From an uncultured Pelagibacteraceae bacterium (lineage in GTDB: Bacteria; Pseudomonadota; Alphaproteobacteria; Pelagibacterales; Pelagibacteraceae), in the NCBI GenBank assembly GCA_902587085.1, contig CACIJX010000001.1, positions 1 through 64,000 on the forward strand: 64,000 nt of DNA, given 5' to 3'. A program made the position numbers and the translations under genes. Below the pieces are notes generated by a model. That model did no database searches and was not told where the DNA came from. It worked only from the letters and a program-made list of their open reading frames with translations. Each line of letters starts with the position of its first letter. The first letter of the stretch is position 1. Below are positions 41,417 to 51,175 of this stretch, in pieces.

Positions 41417-41902
41417 ATTTATTTAAGAAATAAACAATTATACTTTTATAACTTTAAGATTAAATGCTCAATAGGAAAAAAAGGTCTTAGTTCTAACAAA
41501 AAAGAAGGTGACTTAAGAACACCAAGAGGAATTTTTAAATTTACTTTTTTGATGTATAGAGAAGATAAGATTAAAAAAATTTCGTCTAAATTAAAAAAAA
41601 TTAAAATTAAAAAAAATATGGGGTGGTGTGATGATCCAGCATCAAAGTATTATAATAAAATGATAAAATTTCCATTTAAAGAAAGTGCTGAAAAACTTTA
41701 TTTGAGCAAAAATATTTATGATTTAATTTTAGCAATTAATTTTAATACAAACCCGGTTGTAAAAGGTAAAGGAAGCGCCATTTTTCTTCACATTGCCGAA
41801 AAGAAGTTCAAACCGACTAAGGGGTGCCTTGCAATAAAAAGGAGTGATTTTATTAAAATCTTACCTTTTATTACAAAAAAAACTTCACTGATTATTTATT
41901 GA
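41411..41902 (+). CDS. YkuD-family L,D-transpeptidase-like protein
   Basis: A 163-residue YkuD-domain protein. The start region SIGKKGLSSNKKEGDLRTPRG is typical, and the active site is FLHIAEKKFKPTKGCLAIKR, with His and Cys of the P-T-x-G-C subgroup common in alphaproteobacteria. Such enzymes form 3-3 or protein cross-links in peptidoglycan. No signal peptide is present, which is usual in this short subgroup. I chose the ATG at 41411; an upstream in-frame start would run deep into the divergent regulator. It overlaps the convergent yggS by 11 bases. Confidence 0.82.
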   Translation: MHIYLRNKQLYFYNFKIKCSIGKKGLSSNKKEGDLRTPRGIFKFTFLMYREDKIKKISSKLKKIKIKKNMGWCDDPASKYYNKMIKFPFKESAEKLYLSKNIYDLILAINFNTNPVVKGKGSAIFLHIAEKKFKPTKGCLAIKRSDFIKILPFITKKTSLIIY

Positions 41903-42560
41903 TATTTCTTGGTCCAAAAATGGCTGATCCGATCCTTAAGAAAGTTGATTTAAATTTAATTGCTAATTTATAATCTTCCGACATGCCCATGCTTAAATGC
42001 TTAAATCCTAATTTTGTATTAAGCAAAGAAATTTCGGAAAAATATTTTTCTACATCAGTATCAAAAGGAGGTATAACCATTAAACCTATAATGTTTAATT
42101 TAGTATTTGTTTTACAATATTTTAAAAAACTCTCAACCTCATGGAGTTGAACACCTCCTTTTTGGGGTTCATTTCCAATATTAACCTGAATGAAATAAGA
42201 TAATTTTTTTTTAATTTCGTTTTCCCTTTTTTGCAGATTGTCCGCTAATTTAGTACTATCTAATGAATGAATGAAATCAAATAATTCTACTGCTTTTTTT
42301 GCTTTATTAGATTGCAACTTGCCAACTAAATGCAATTTTATAGAATCATTTTTATATCTTATTTCATTCCATTTTTTTTCTGTCTCTTGAACTTTATTTT
42401 CACCAAAATGTCTATGGCCAGAATTAATCAGGGGCAAGATTTTATCCATACCAAAAGTCTTTGAAATACAAATAACCTCAGGAATTATTGAATTATCAAA
42501 GCTTAAATTTTTTATATTTTCTTGTATAACTTTTAATTTATTTATACTTTCCTGAGTCAT
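41892..42560 (-). CDS. yggS: PLP homeostasis protein (YggS/PROSC family)
   Basis: A pyridoxal-phosphate-binding, catalytically silent barrel protein (222 residues) that buffers free PLP. The PLP lysine is in VICISKTFGMDKI, and HRHFGENKVQETEKKW, HLVGKLQSNKAKKAV and LSMGMSEDYKLAI are family motifs. Its ATG overlaps the ATG of the divergent ThiE-like gene by 2 bases in CATG. It belongs to the yggS to leuS neighbourhood typical of alphaproteobacteria. Confidence 0.94.
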   Translation of the reverse strand: MTQESINKLKVIQENIKNLSFDNSIIPEVICISKTFGMDKILPLINSGHRHFGENKVQETEKKWNEIRYKNDSIKLHLVGKLQSNKAKKAVELFDFIHSLDSTKLADNLQKRENEIKKKLSYFIQVNIGNEPQKGGVQLHEVESFLKYCKTNTKLNIIGLMVIPPFDTDVEKYFSEISLLNTKLGFKHLSMGMSEDYKLAIKFKSTFLRIGSAIFGPRNINK

Positions 42561-43146
42561 GGCGTCAAAAAAAAAATGTTTGTACTTTATTATTAATAAT
42601 TTAAATGAACTTAACCTAGATTATGTTAAAAAAACAGGTGCAATATTGATTTTAAGAAATCCAGAGAGATTTAAGATATTGAAACTTAAAGAATTTAAAA
42701 AGAACTGTTCAAGAAGAAATATCCAGCTTTATATAGCTAATAACATAAAAATACTTTTTTTACTGAAAACTAATAATTTTTATATATCTGCCTACAATCA
42801 TAAACCTTATAATTATTTAAAAAATATAAATAGAAATATTAATATTATTGGCAGTGCACATAATGTGTTAGAGATAAAAATGAAAATGCAACAAGGTTGC
42901 AAACAAATTTTTTTATCAAGACTTTTCGAAACTAATTACAAAAATAAAATTGGTTTTTTAGGAACTATGAAATTCAATTTATTAACTAGGTTTTTTTCGT
43001 GGAAATTTATAGCCCTTGGAGGCATTAAAGAGAGCAATTTTTCAAGTATAAAAAATTTAAACGTGGAAGGTTGTGCAATTTCTTCAGACAAAAAAAAAGC
43101 CGGTAAATACATACCGGCTTTTTTTAAATCAAGTATTAAAACTTAA
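42559..43146 (+). CDS. Degenerate ThiE/TenI-like protein
   Basis: A 195-residue protein with the outline of the thiamine phosphate synthase/TenI barrel: IIGSAHNVLEIKMKMQQGCK, then FIALGGIKESNFSSI and a Gly/Ser-rich end (EGCAISSD). The catalytic features of ThiE are lost: the NDR motif reads IANNIKI and the GQxD motif is missing. It may have a non-thiamine role, as TenI does. Its last codons contain a strong bidirectional terminator (43092-43125), and its stop overlaps the porin stop by 4 bases. Confidence 0.65.
   Translation: MASKKKCLYFIINNLNELNLDYVKKTGAILILRNPERFKILKLKEFKKNCSRRNIQLYIANNIKILFLLKTNNFYISAYNHKPYNYLKNINRNINIIGSAHNVLEIKMKMQQGCKQIFLSRLFETNYKNKIGFLGTMKFNLLTRFFSWKFIALGGIKESNFSSIKNLNVEGCAISSDKKKAGKYIPAFFKSSIKT
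43092..43125. terminator. Bidirectional terminator within the ThiE-like gene end
   Basis: A stem of 14 bp (A7-GCCGGTA paired with TACCGGC-T7) with loop AATACA. T runs flank the stem on both strands. On the minus strand it starts 18 bases after the porin stop; on the plus strand it lies within the last codons of the ThiE-like gene. It probably ends the porin mRNA and could cut the ThiE-like message short. Confidence 0.9.
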
Positions 43147-44150
43147 AAAGCAACCGTCATTTGAATTGAACGAGCTGATTGAGTTCTACCTGAGCTGTAA
43201 GATGCGTTATCAGCATCAGCATCTAATACACCGATAGTCATTCCACCAGATGTATAAGATAAACTTATAGATTCGAAGTCTTGTTCTACGTTAACACCAT
43301 CAGCATTTTTTACACCTTCTATTTCATTGTATGAAATAGATAAGTTGTCTGATATTGCGTACGATATACCTAGATATTCGTTATCATAAGTTGTTGAACT
43401 TAAACCACCTTCATCTCTTACACCTCTTTGAGCACCTACTTTTAGGCCTCCGATTGCGTAAGTAGCATAAGCAGTACCTTCAACTACGTCTCTGTCGTTA
43501 GCTGTTGTTGTATCAGTGTTGTTCTGTTTAGAACCACCTAATCCAATGTCTAAGCCTTCAACTCCAGGAATAGCTCCAGAAAGTACTATATCATAACCGT
43601 CTTTACCGTCAGGATTAGTATTTCCAGATACTCCTTTTTCAGCTGCCGCGTCGCCTGTACCATGATTTGGTGTGTACATTGCGTCTAATTTGAAGCCAGA
43701 TCCAAAAGCATCAGCAAGAGTATATCTAATACCATAAGTACCGTTTACTCCACCTACATCTCTTAAAGATCCAACTGCTGCGTTAGCTTCTTCAAACGCG
43801 ATTGGCGTTTTGTCATCGATAGCATCTAATGGCGAACCAGTTGATGTCATCGCGATTGTAGCATCACCCATCATCGGTACACCTGTAAATACAAGTTCCG
43901 AGTCGTTGTATGCCATTGCGTTAGTGATCGTTTGTTTGTATGCAACACCGACACCGTTATCTAACTCACCTGAGGCAGTAACAGTTAATTCTTTGTTCAT
44001 ACCAAGAGGGTTACCAGTTGTGTTGTAACCACCTTGTTTTGTATAAGAGGCAATCATACTACCTGAAAGACTAACATCACCTGCTTGTGCAGACGTGAAT
44101 GCTAGAGCTCCAGCTAATGCTGATAAACCTACTTTTTTTATGTTTTTCAT
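43143..44150 (-). CDS. Gram-negative outer-membrane porin
   Basis: A 335-residue beta-barrel porin. The signal peptide is KKVGLSALAGALAFTSAQA, after which the mature protein starts GDVSLSGSMIASY. The many alternating strands and final aromatic RSIQMTVAF are typical of trimeric porins. Base composition is clearly richer in G and C than neighbouring genes, as often seen for highly expressed genes. I use the ATG at 44150, preceded by the Shine-Dalgarno GGAG (44157-44160). The leader carries two symmetric elements, and a strong terminator follows, so this is a stand-alone gene. Confidence 0.92.
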   Translation of the reverse strand: MKNIKKVGLSALAGALAFTSAQAGDVSLSGSMIASYTKQGGYNTTGNPLGMNKELTVTASGELDNGVGVAYKQTITNAMAYNDSELVFTGVPMMGDATIAMTSTGSPLDAIDDKTPIAFEEANAAVGSLRDVGGVNGTYGIRYTLADAFGSGFKLDAMYTPNHGTGDAAAEKGVSGNTNPDGKDGYDIVLSGAIPGVEGLDIGLGGSKQNNTDTTTANDRDVVEGTAYATYAIGGLKVGAQRGVRDEGGLSSTTYDNEYLGISYAISDNLSISYNEIEGVKNADGVNVEQDFESISLSYTSGGMTIGVLDADADNASYSSGRTQSARSIQMTVAF

Positions 44151-44167
44151 GTTTATCTCCATGTTTT

Positions 44168-44183
44168 GTTTATTTAAATAAAC
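44168..44183. promoter_or_regulatory. Perfect 16-bp palindrome in the porin leader
   Basis: GTTTATTTAAATAAAC reads the same on both strands and lies 17 bases upstream of the porin ATG, just before its Shine-Dalgarno. It could be an operator or form an RNA duplex that limits ribosome access. Chance occurrence in AT-rich DNA is possible. Confidence 0.4.
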
Positions 44184-44190
44184 TAGTAGG

Positions 44191-44238
44191 AAATTAGACA
44201 AATAAACCCTATTTTTCACCGATTTTGTTGTCTAATTT
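44191..44238. promoter_or_regulatory. Inverted repeat in the porin leader
   Basis: Two perfect 11-base arms, AAATTAGACAA (44191-44201) and TTGTCTAATTT (44228-44238), are separated by 26 bases. They lie 40-90 bases upstream of the porin start, in the promoter or 5-prime untranslated region. They may bind a dimeric regulator at two half-sites or form a leader stem-loop. Nothing else is recognised in the 44239-44340 part of this gap. Confidence 0.5.
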
Positions 44239-44340
44239 ACGAATTTTTTATAGGTTGTTGTAAAAATACCACATAAAAACCCTTGTTTTTTAATGTAAAT
44301 TCAGAGTCTTTAAGATTATAAAAATTACTGGCGTAATTAA

Positions 44341-44880
44341 ATGAAAATTGAAATTTTATCAAAAATACTAATTATCTTATTCATATCCATTTTTCTTAAA
44401 AGTTGTGGTGGTTTACCAAAAGCAGGTGACGCGAGAACTATGGAAATGGAAGGTGAAGAAAGGGCCAGAAAAAACATTGAGGAAGGAAAAGGCTGGTCCT
44501 TAAGAGGTGCCACAAATGCTATGGGGAAAACCACATACGAATTTAGCACTTCAAATCCAATGTGGAGGGCAACTTTCGATGTTATTGAATTCATGCCATT
44601 AGTAAATGTTGATTACTCAGGTGGATTAATCATAACCGATTGGTATACAGATCCGAATACTGCAAATGACTCTTTAAAATTTACAATAAGATTTTTGTCA
44701 AATGAAATTCGTGCTGACAGTCTTAAGATAATTATTCACAAAAAAACATGTAAAAATCAATCAAACTGTCTTGTGGAGAGATTTGCCTCAGCTAAAATTG
44801 AAGATGCTATTAGGGGAGATATTTTGAGAAAAGCTGCAATATTAGATGCAGAGTCAAAAGAAAAGAAGAAAAAAAGATAA
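44341..44880 (+). CDS. DUF3576-like lipoprotein
   Basis: A 179-residue predicted lipoprotein; the hydrophobic signal ends FLKSCGG with the lipobox Cys at about residue 22. The rest, including [23 protein letters not shown] and [13 protein letters not shown], matches the DUF3576 family, found in alphaproteobacteria directly before leuS. Its biochemical role is unknown; the neighbour lptE suggests envelope work. The C-terminus is a charged Lys-rich tail. Confidence 0.85.
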   Translation: MKIEILSKILIILFISIFLKSCGGLPKAGDARTMEMEGEERARKNIEEGKGWSLRGATNAMGKTTYEFSTSNPMWRATFDVIEFMPLVNVDYSGGLIITDWYTDPNTANDSLKFTIRFLSNEIRADSLKIIIHKKTCKNQSNCLVERFASAKIEDAIRGDILRKAAILDAESKEKKKKR

Positions 44881-44897
44881 TAAATTTCAATTTTTTG

Positions 44898-47432
44898 ATG
44901 AATACAATCAATATAAAAGAAATAGACAAAAAATGGCAAGTGTTCTGGTCTAAAAAAAAGAACCAGTTTAAAAATACTGATAAGAAAAAAAAATTTTATT
45001 GCCTTGAAATGTTTCCCTACCCTTCAGGAAAAATACATATGGGCCATGTAAGAAACTATGCAATTGGTGATGTTATAGCTCGTTATAAAATGATGCGAGG
45101 ATTTAATGTTCTTCATCCAATGGGATGGGACTCTTTTGGACTGCCTGCAGAAAATGCAGCGAGAGAAAATAATTTAAATCCAAGAGAGTGGACAAAAAAG
45201 AATGTCTCAACAATGAAGCATCAATTACAGCTCTTAGGCTTATCTATTGACTGGGATTTAGAAATTTCAACTTGTGAAGAAGAATATTATAAACATCAAC
45301 AGGAGTTATTTATTGATTTTTATAATAAGGGCTTGGTAATCAGAAAAGAAACTTATGTAAATTGGGATCCTGTTGAAAAAACAGTATTAGCTAATGAGCA
45401 AGTAATCGATGGAAAAGGTTGGAGATCAAATGCAATTGTTGAAAGAAAAAAATTATATCAATGGTTTTTTAATATTACAAAATTTTCTAATGAATTATTA
45501 GAAGACCTAAAAATCCTCAACGAATGGCCAGAAAAAGTGAAATTGATGCAAAAAAATTGGATAGGAAAATCTTTTGGTTGTGAGATTAATTTTAAAATAT
45601 CGAAAAAAGAGGAAATGATAAGAGTATATACAACAAGACCAGATACAATTTTTGGAGCCACATTTATAGCGGTATCTGTAGATCACCCAATTTGTGAGAG
45701 CTTTAAAAATACAAAAGATTTCATAGATTTCAAAAATAAATGTTCTCAGGTTGGAACAACGGAAGAAGCAATTGCCAGCGCAGAAAAAATTGGCTTTAAT
45801 ACTAGTCTAACTTCTGATCATCCATTTATAAAAGGAAAAAAAATACCCATTTATGTGGCAAATTTTATCCTAATGGATTATGGAACGGGTGCTATTTTCG
45901 GCTGTCCTGCACATGATCAAAGAGACTTTGATTTTGCAAAAAAATATAAGTTAGAAATTATTCCAGTAGTAAAACCAGATGAAGGCTCAGGGGAGGTAAT
46001 AGACAAAGCTTACACTGGAGAAGGAAAAATGATAAATTCTGAATTTCTCAACAAATTAGATATATTGAGCGCAAAAGAAAAAATTATTGGTGAAATTGAA
46101 AAGAATAATATTGGAAAAAAAAAAATTACTTTTAGATTGAAAGACTGGGGGGTTTCAAGACAAAGATATTGGGGATGTCCGATCCCTATGATTTATCTAA
46201 AAAGCGGAGAAGTTGTTCCAGTAGATAAAAGTGAATTACCTATCAAACTTCCAGAAGATGTAGATCTTAATTTTAAAGGTAATCCTCTGGATAATCATCC
46301 AACATGGAAAAAAACTGTGTACAAAAAAACCGGGGAAGAAGCTACAAGGGAAACCGATACTTTGGATACTTTTGTTGACTCCTCTTGGTATTTTGCAAGA
46401 TTTTGTTCGCCTAAATTAAAGGATAAACCTTTTGACGAAAAATCTTTGAGCTATTGGATGCCAGTCGATCAGTATATTGGGGGCATCGAACATGCAATTT
46501 TACATCTTTTATATTCTAGATTTTTTATGAGAGCGATTGAACTGAGCAATGATAATGTAAAAATTAAAGAACCATTTAAAGGCCTTTTCACACAAGGAAT
46601 GGTTTGTCATGAAACTTACAAGAATAAATTAGGTAAATGGTTAAGTCCAGATGAAGTTAAAAAAGATAAAAATGGATTTGTTTCAAAAATTGATGGTTCA
46701 CAAGTTAAAGTTGGACCATCTGAGGCAATGTCCAAATCAAAGAAAAATATAGTCGATCCCGAAAGTATGATTAAAATTTACGGTGCTGATGCGGTTAGAT
46801 GGTTTATTCTTTCGGATAGCCCTCCAGAGAGAGATGTACAATGGTCAACCGAGGGTGTTTCCGCAGCACACAAATTCATACAAAGAATTTGGAATTTAAG
46901 TAACAATTTAAAAAACAAAAAAAATGATAAGCCAGACTTTATTGAACAAAGAAAATTTTTGTCAAAATTTAATGAATATATATTTAAATTATCAGAATTG
47001 ATTGAAAATTTTCAATTAAATGTTGCTATAGCAAAAATACATGAGATGACAAATCTTTTAGAAAGCAATGTTAATAAAAAAATAGACAATAAAATTCTTT
47101 TGGAATCTCTTGTTAAATTTCTAAAAATTATGATGCCTTTTAGCCCGCATTTATCTTGTGAATGCCTCTCTAAAATAGAAGGCAATAATTTCTTTGAAAA
47201 TATTAAGTGGCCCGAAGGAGATGAGTCTTTATTAGAAGATCAGGAAGTAACCTTAGTTGTTCAAATTAATGGAAAAAAAAGAGGTTTGATCGTTGCAAAA
47301 AAAAATCTATCTGAAAAAGATGTTTTAAATAAAGCTAAAAAAATGGATAATATAAAAAAGAACCTTAAAGACAAAAAAGTTATAAAAAATATTTTTGTTA
47401 AAAATAAAATAATTAATTTTATTACTACTTAA
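44898..47432 (+). CDS. leuS: Leucyl-tRNA synthetase
   Basis: A class I aminoacyl-tRNA synthetase (844 residues). The HIGH motif is [15 protein letters not shown] and the KMSKS motif is [12 protein letters not shown]. The CP1 editing domain is present ([15 protein letters not shown] and [22 protein letters not shown]). The C-terminal tail [12 protein letters not shown] is normal. The start is the ATG at 44898, 17 bases after the DUF3576 gene. lptE begins directly after the stop. Confidence 0.98.
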   Translation: MNTINIKEIDKKWQVFWSKKKNQFKNTDKKKKFYCLEMFPYPSGKIHMGHVRNYAIGDVIARYKMMRGFNVLHPMGWDSFGLPAENAARENNLNPREWTKKNVSTMKHQLQLLGLSIDWDLEISTCEEEYYKHQQELFIDFYNKGLVIRKETYVNWDPVEKTVLANEQVIDGKGWRSNAIVERKKLYQWFFNITKFSNELLEDLKILNEWPEKVKLMQKNWIGKSFGCEINFKISKKEEMIRVYTTRPDTIFGATFIAVSVDHPICESFKNTKDFIDFKNKCSQVGTTEEAIASAEKIGFNTSLTSDHPFIKGKKIPIYVANFILMDYGTGAIFGCPAHDQRDFDFAKKYKLEIIPVVKPDEGSGEVIDKAYTGEGKMINSEFLNKLDILSAKEKIIGEIEKNNIGKKKITFRLKDWGVSRQRYWGCPIPMIYLKSGEVVPVDKSELPIKLPEDVDLNFKGNPLDNHPTWKKTVYKKTGEEATRETDTLDTFVDSSWYFARFCSPKLKDKPFDEKSLSYWMPVDQYIGGIEHAILHLLYSRFFMRAIELSNDNVKIKEPFKGLFTQGMVCHETYKNKLGKWLSPDEVKKDKNGFVSKIDGSQVKVGPSEAMSKSKKNIVDPESMIKIYGADAVRWFILSDSPPERDVQWSTEGVSAAHKFIQRIWNLSNNLKNKKNDKPDFIEQRKFLSKFNEYIFKLSELIENFQLNVAIAKIHEMTNLLESNVNKKIDNKILLESLVKFLKIMMPFSPHLSCECLSKIEGNNFFENIKWPEGDESLLEDQEVTLVVQINGKKRGLIVAKKNLSEKDVLNKAKKMDNIKKNLKDKKVIKNIFVKNKIINFITT

Positions 47433-47891
47433 ATGAATTTAAAATTTTTACCTTTTTTTATTATTTTTATTTTCTTTGAAGGTTGTGGATATCAACCCAT
47501 ATTATCTGAAAAAAATCAGAAATTTAGTATAAACAATTTTTTAATAACTGGGGACAAGAAACTGGGTCAGACGTTGGCAAATAAAATTTACAGGGTTGAA
47601 GGTGCGGAGAATATTCTTGAAGTAGGAATTTTTGCTACTAAAAAAAGAGAGGTTTCTGCCAAAAGTGCTAAGGGGTCCGTAAAAGAGTATAACTTAGCAA
47701 TTAAGTTTCAAATAGATGTATTTACAGAGGCAAATGAAAAGGTTTTTTCAAAATTATTTTCTCAACATCAAACGCTAAAAGCATCTACACTTCATGTGGA
47801 TACTTTAAATCGTGAGAAAAAAATTATAAATGATATGGTTAATGAAATTAGAGAAGAGTTACTTTTACAACTTAACCTAATTTACAGTTAA
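47433..47891 (+). CDS. lptE: LPS-assembly lipoprotein LptE
   Basis: A small lipoprotein (152 residues) with a signal peptide ending in GCGYQPIL, the typical LptE start. The body includes LAIKFQIDVFTEANEKVFSKLF. LptE plugs the LptD channel and helps insert lipopolysaccharide in the outer membrane. Similarity is weak outside the start, so the call depends also on the conserved leuS-lptE-holA order. Confidence 0.85.
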   Translation: MNLKFLPFFIIFIFFEGCGYQPILSEKNQKFSINNFLITGDKKLGQTLANKIYRVEGAENILEVGIFATKKREVSAKSAKGSVKEYNLAIKFQIDVFTEANEKVFSKLFSQHQTLKASTLHVDTLNREKKIINDMVNEIREELLLQLNLIYS

Positions 47892-47892
47892 A

Positions 47893-48891
47893 ATGATATT
47901 AAAAAGTTTTTTAGTCGAAAAAAATTTAAGCCTTCTGGACAAATATTCAGTTATTTTATTTTATGGAGAAAATATCGGCTTGATAGACGATATAAAAGAA
48001 GACATAAAAAATAAGTATAAAGAATTTGAAAAAATTAACCTTTATCAAGATGAAATAATTAAAAATGAAAATTTATTTGATGAGCAAGCTAATAATTCAT
48101 CTCTATTTAATATAAACAAATTAATTTTTATAAATGAAGTTTCAGATAAAATCGAAAAAAGAATTTCAAAATACAAGGAAAATAAAAGCAATAAAATTAT
48201 TTTGTTCTCTCAGAGCCTAGATAAAAAATCCAAGTTAAGAACTTTTTTTGAAAAAGGAAAGCATGTAGCTATAATACCCTGCTATCAGGACAATCACAGG
48301 ACCCTTTCTGAATATATCAGAATTAAATTAAAAAACTTTGAGGGTTTAAATCAAGAATTAGTGAATATTTTAATTGAGAATTCAGATTATGATAGAAAAG
48401 TTCTAGCTGGTGAACTTCACAAGATTAGATCTCTTTTTATAAACAAGAAAATTAATACAGAGAAAATTATTGACCTGCTGAATAATCCCTACAATATTGA
48501 TTTTAATAAATTAAGAGATTCATGCTTTGATGGTGATAAATTGAAACTAAATTTTTACTTAGGAAATATTTCATTAAAGAATGAAGATGCGTATCTTTTT
48601 TTAGCAAGCTTAAATCAAAGAATTTTAAGATTGTCACAATTACAAGATCAAATTCATATCGATAAAAACTTAGAAAAGGCAATGGAAAATCTAAAACCTA
48701 GAATTTTTTGGAGAGATAAAGGAATTTTTTTACGCCAAATTAAGAAGTGGAACCAAAAAAAACTTAAAATTGCTAAAGAAATCGTTAATGAAACAGAGAT
48801 TGGGATTAAAACTAAATTTAATAACTATAGTAGCATTATAATTAAAAATTTATTACTTAAAATCTTTAATCTTGCCAATTCTACTTTCTAA
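47893..48891 (+). CDS. holA: DNA polymerase III subunit delta
   Basis: HolA (332 residues) is the clamp-loader subunit that opens the beta clamp. Features include ILFYGENIGLIDDIKE in the first strands, KIILFSQSLDKKSKLR and the helical C-terminal domain DAYLFLASLNQRILRLSQLQ. Sequence conservation in this family is low; order after lptE supports it. The 3-prime end overlaps the convergent parB gene by 11 bases. Confidence 0.88.
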   Translation: MILKSFLVEKNLSLLDKYSVILFYGENIGLIDDIKEDIKNKYKEFEKINLYQDEIIKNENLFDEQANNSSLFNINKLIFINEVSDKIEKRISKYKENKSNKIILFSQSLDKKSKLRTFFEKGKHVAIIPCYQDNHRTLSEYIRIKLKNFEGLNQELVNILIENSDYDRKVLAGELHKIRSLFINKKINTEKIIDLLNNPYNIDFNKLRDSCFDGDKLKLNFYLGNISLKNEDAYLFLASLNQRILRLSQLQDQIHIDKNLEKAMENLKPRIFWRDKGIFLRQIKKWNQKKLKIAKEIVNETEIGIKTKFNNYSSIIIKNLLLKIFNLANSTF

Positions 48892-49729
48892 GTAATTTGG
48901 AAATTAATTCAAATTGATCGAGTGATTTATATTTTATTACGATTTTCCCTGAATTATTTTTTTTATTTGAGATATCAACAGCCATGCCAAGTCTACTCTC
49001 AATTTCATTTTTAATAAATGTAATGTTTGGGTCCTCAATTTTACTAGTTTTATTTTTCCCCTTTGTTTTCTTTGCCATTAACTCTACATCTCTAGCTGCA
49101 ACTTTCTTTTTTACAATGTTTTCAGCAATTTCAGAGGAATTAGGCATGCCAATTAGTGGCCTAGCTTGACCAGCTGTTAATTTGCCTTCTTCTATCAATC
49201 CAATTACATCCTCGGGCAAACTAAGCAACCTTAAGGTATTACTCACATGACTCCTACTTTTAGACATGAATTCTGAAATTTTTTCGTGATCATAGCCAAA
49301 CTCCTTAACTAATCTTTGATAACCTTTGGCCTCTTCAATAATATTTAAATCCTGCCTTTGGACGTTTTCAACGATAGCAATTTCCAAGCTTTTTTGGTCA
49401 TTAATGTTGAGTACTACAACTGGAACATCGTTTAGACCGGCTTTTTGCGCTGCAAGCCATCTTCTTTCACCAGCGACGATTTCGAATTTGCCAGGGTTAT
49501 ACCTATCTGGACGCACTGCTATTGGCTGAATAATTCCATTTTGTTTTATCGAAGAAGACAACTCGGTTAATTTTTCTTCATCAAAAATTATACGAGGTTG
49601 GTATTTGCTACGGTTAATATCAGAAATAGGTAGCTTAGTTACTTCCATTTTTTGCGAATCTGATTTTTTTTCGATATCACCAAATAGAGCCGATAAGCCC
49701 CTACCTAGCCCTTTTTTAGCTGGATTCAT
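48881..49729 (-). CDS. parB: Chromosome partitioning protein ParB
   Basis: ParB (282 residues) loads at parS sites and spreads as a CTP-dependent clamp. Motifs are [14 protein letters not shown] at the N-terminus, the CTP-binding region [17 protein letters not shown] and [18 protein letters not shown], and the [21 protein letters not shown]. The C-terminal dimerisation domain is complete. It overlaps parA by 4 bases. Two parS palindromes lie about 1 kb upstream in rsmG. Confidence 0.97.
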   Translation of the reverse strand: MNPAKKGLGRGLSALFGDIEKKSDSQKMEVTKLPISDINRSKYQPRIIFDEEKLTELSSSIKQNGIIQPIAVRPDRYNPGKFEIVAGERRWLAAQKAGLNDVPVVVLNINDQKSLEIAIVENVQRQDLNIIEEAKGYQRLVKEFGYDHEKISEFMSKSRSHVSNTLRLLSLPEDVIGLIEEGKLTAGQARPLIGMPNSSEIAENIVKKKVAARDVELMAKKTKGKNKTSKIEDPNITFIKNEIESRLGMAVDISNKKNNSGKIVIKYKSLDQFELISKLLRK

Positions 49730-50526
49730 GCTGCACTCCCCATTGGTTGATTACCTTGATTAATAAATTCCTCAGCTAATTTAATATAAGACTTGCTACC
49801 CGAACAATTTTTATCGTAAATCAGACATGGCATCCCATGCGATGGAGCTTCGGATAATCTAACGTTTCTTGGAACAACGGTTTTATAAACCTTTTCTTTA
49901 AAATGTTTTCTAGCTTCAGCATCTACTTGTGAAGATAATTTATTTCTTTTATCGAACATGGTTAGTAAAACTCCTCTGATACCAAGTCTCGGATTTAAAT
50001 TAATTTTAATTCTATCTATCGTTTTAACTAGCTGAGTAATCCCTTCTAATGCAAAAAATTCCGATTGAAGAGGTATTAATAGCTCATGTGCTGAAACCAA
50101 AGACATCACTGTTAACAAACTTAATGAGGGCGGACAATCTATAAAGATATTTTCATATTTATTAAAATAAGTCTCGCCTTCTTTGTTTAAAATCTCTTTT
50201 AGTAAAAAGGCTCTGTTAGCATCATTAGCCGTCTCAACTTCTAGGCCAGATAAATTTACATTTGAACCAATAATATCTAATCCAGACACACTACTTTCTT
50301 GAATTGCGCTTTGAGGGGATGTTCTACCTATAACAACATTGTAGATGCTTTTTTCCTCATCATTGTTTGACTTACCCAAACCAGTCGTAGCATTGCCCTG
50401 GGGGTCCAGATCAATTACTAAGATTTTTTTTCCTTTTTTGGCTAAAGCTGTTGCTAAGTTTATAACAGTCGTAGTTTTACCTACTCCACCTTTTTGATTT
50501 ATTACTGATATTATAGATCTAGCCAC
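49726..50526 (-). CDS. parA: Chromosome partitioning ATPase ParA
   Basis: ParA (266 residues) is a deviant Walker ATPase that moves ParB-parS complexes. The P-loop is [16 protein letters not shown] with the signature lysine, followed by [14 protein letters not shown] and [13 protein letters not shown]. No extra N-terminal DNA-binding domain is present, as usual for chromosomal ParA. It is 3 bases after rsmG and overlaps parB by 4. Confidence 0.97.
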   Translation of the reverse strand: MARSIISVINQKGGVGKTTTVINLATALAKKGKKILVIDLDPQGNATTGLGKSNNDEEKSIYNVVIGRTSPQSAIQESSVSGLDIIGSNVNLSGLEVETANDANRAFLLKEILNKEGETYFNKYENIFIDCPPSLSLLTVMSLVSAHELLIPLQSEFFALEGITQLVKTIDRIKINLNPRLGIRGVLLTMFDKRNKLSSQVDAEARKHFKEKVYKTVVPRNVRLSEAPSHGMPCLIYDKNCSGSKSYIKLAEEFINQGNQPMGSAA

Positions 50527-50529
50527 AAT

Positions 50530-51168
50530 TTATTTTGTTGCATCAACTAAAAGTATTTTTGAATCACTTTCGGTGATACTGGATACTAGCTTATACTTAT
50601 AAATCATACCCTTTGAAGCTTTATTTAATTCATCCTGTGCACTCTTTCCCAGCATAACAATAAGTTTATGGGGTTTTTTCATAGTTTCACGTGAAATTCT
50701 TAATATTTCAGGTAGCTTTTTGAATGCTCTACAAACTATATAGTCGGTATCTATAATATGAGATTGATAATCATTATTATATACATCTACATTCGATAAT
50801 CCTAATTTACCTATAACAAAATTAATAAATTTAACTTTGACTTGAGATTTTTCATAAAGTTTCACGTGAAACGTGAGAATATCATTATAAAAAATAGATA
50901 GCAAAATTCCAGGAAAACCGGCCCCTGTGCCTAAATCAGCTAAACTATTATAATTTTTATGATCTATATGCTTAACTAGTTGAGCAGAATCAAGAACATG
51001 TCTGTTCCAAATGTCTTTTTCAGAGCTACGTGAGATTAAATTATATTTTTGGTTATAATTAAGAACCTCCTGTGTAAATAATTCGACAAGCTCTAATTTT
51101 TTATCATTAAAATTGAGATTTTTAGCTAAAACTAGCTTTGATTTTACCTTAGAATCACTCGAATTCAT
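50530..51168 (-). CDS. rsmG: 16S rRNA (guanine-527-N7)-methyltransferase RsmG
   Basis: RsmG (212 residues) methylates G527 of 16S rRNA. The SAM-binding motif is LADLGTGAGFPGILLSI, and KYNLISRSSEKDIWNRHVLDSAQL is the family N-terminal signature. The gene contains both parS sites of the window (50685-50696 and 50859-50872), so its coding sequence also carries a centromere function. It lies 7 bases after mnmG. Confidence 0.94.
   Translation of the reverse strand: MNSSDSKVKSKLVLAKNLNFNDKKLELVELFTQEVLNYNQKYNLISRSSEKDIWNRHVLDSAQLVKHIDHKNYNSLADLGTGAGFPGILLSIFYNDILTFHVKLYEKSQVKVKFINFVIGKLGLSNVDVYNNDYQSHIIDTDYIVCRAFKKLPEILRISRETMKKPHKLIVMLGKSAQDELNKASKGMIYKYKLVSSITESDSKILLVDATK
50685..50696. other. 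parS centromere-like site 1 (in rsmG)
   Basis: The perfect 12-bp palindrome TTTCACGTGAAA matches the core of the bacterial parS consensus TGTTTCACGTGAAACA. Flanking bases (AG and TT) do not match the outermost positions. It lies inside rsmG, about 160 bases from parA. Confidence 0.8.
50859..50872. other. parS centromere-like site 2 (in rsmG)
   Basis: GTTTCACGTGAAAC is a perfect 14-bp palindrome and matches the central 14 of 16 bases of consensus parS. It lies 174 bases from site 1, in the same gene. The pair next to parAB marks this region as origin-proximal. Confidence 0.88.
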
Positions 51169-51175
51169 GAGGATT

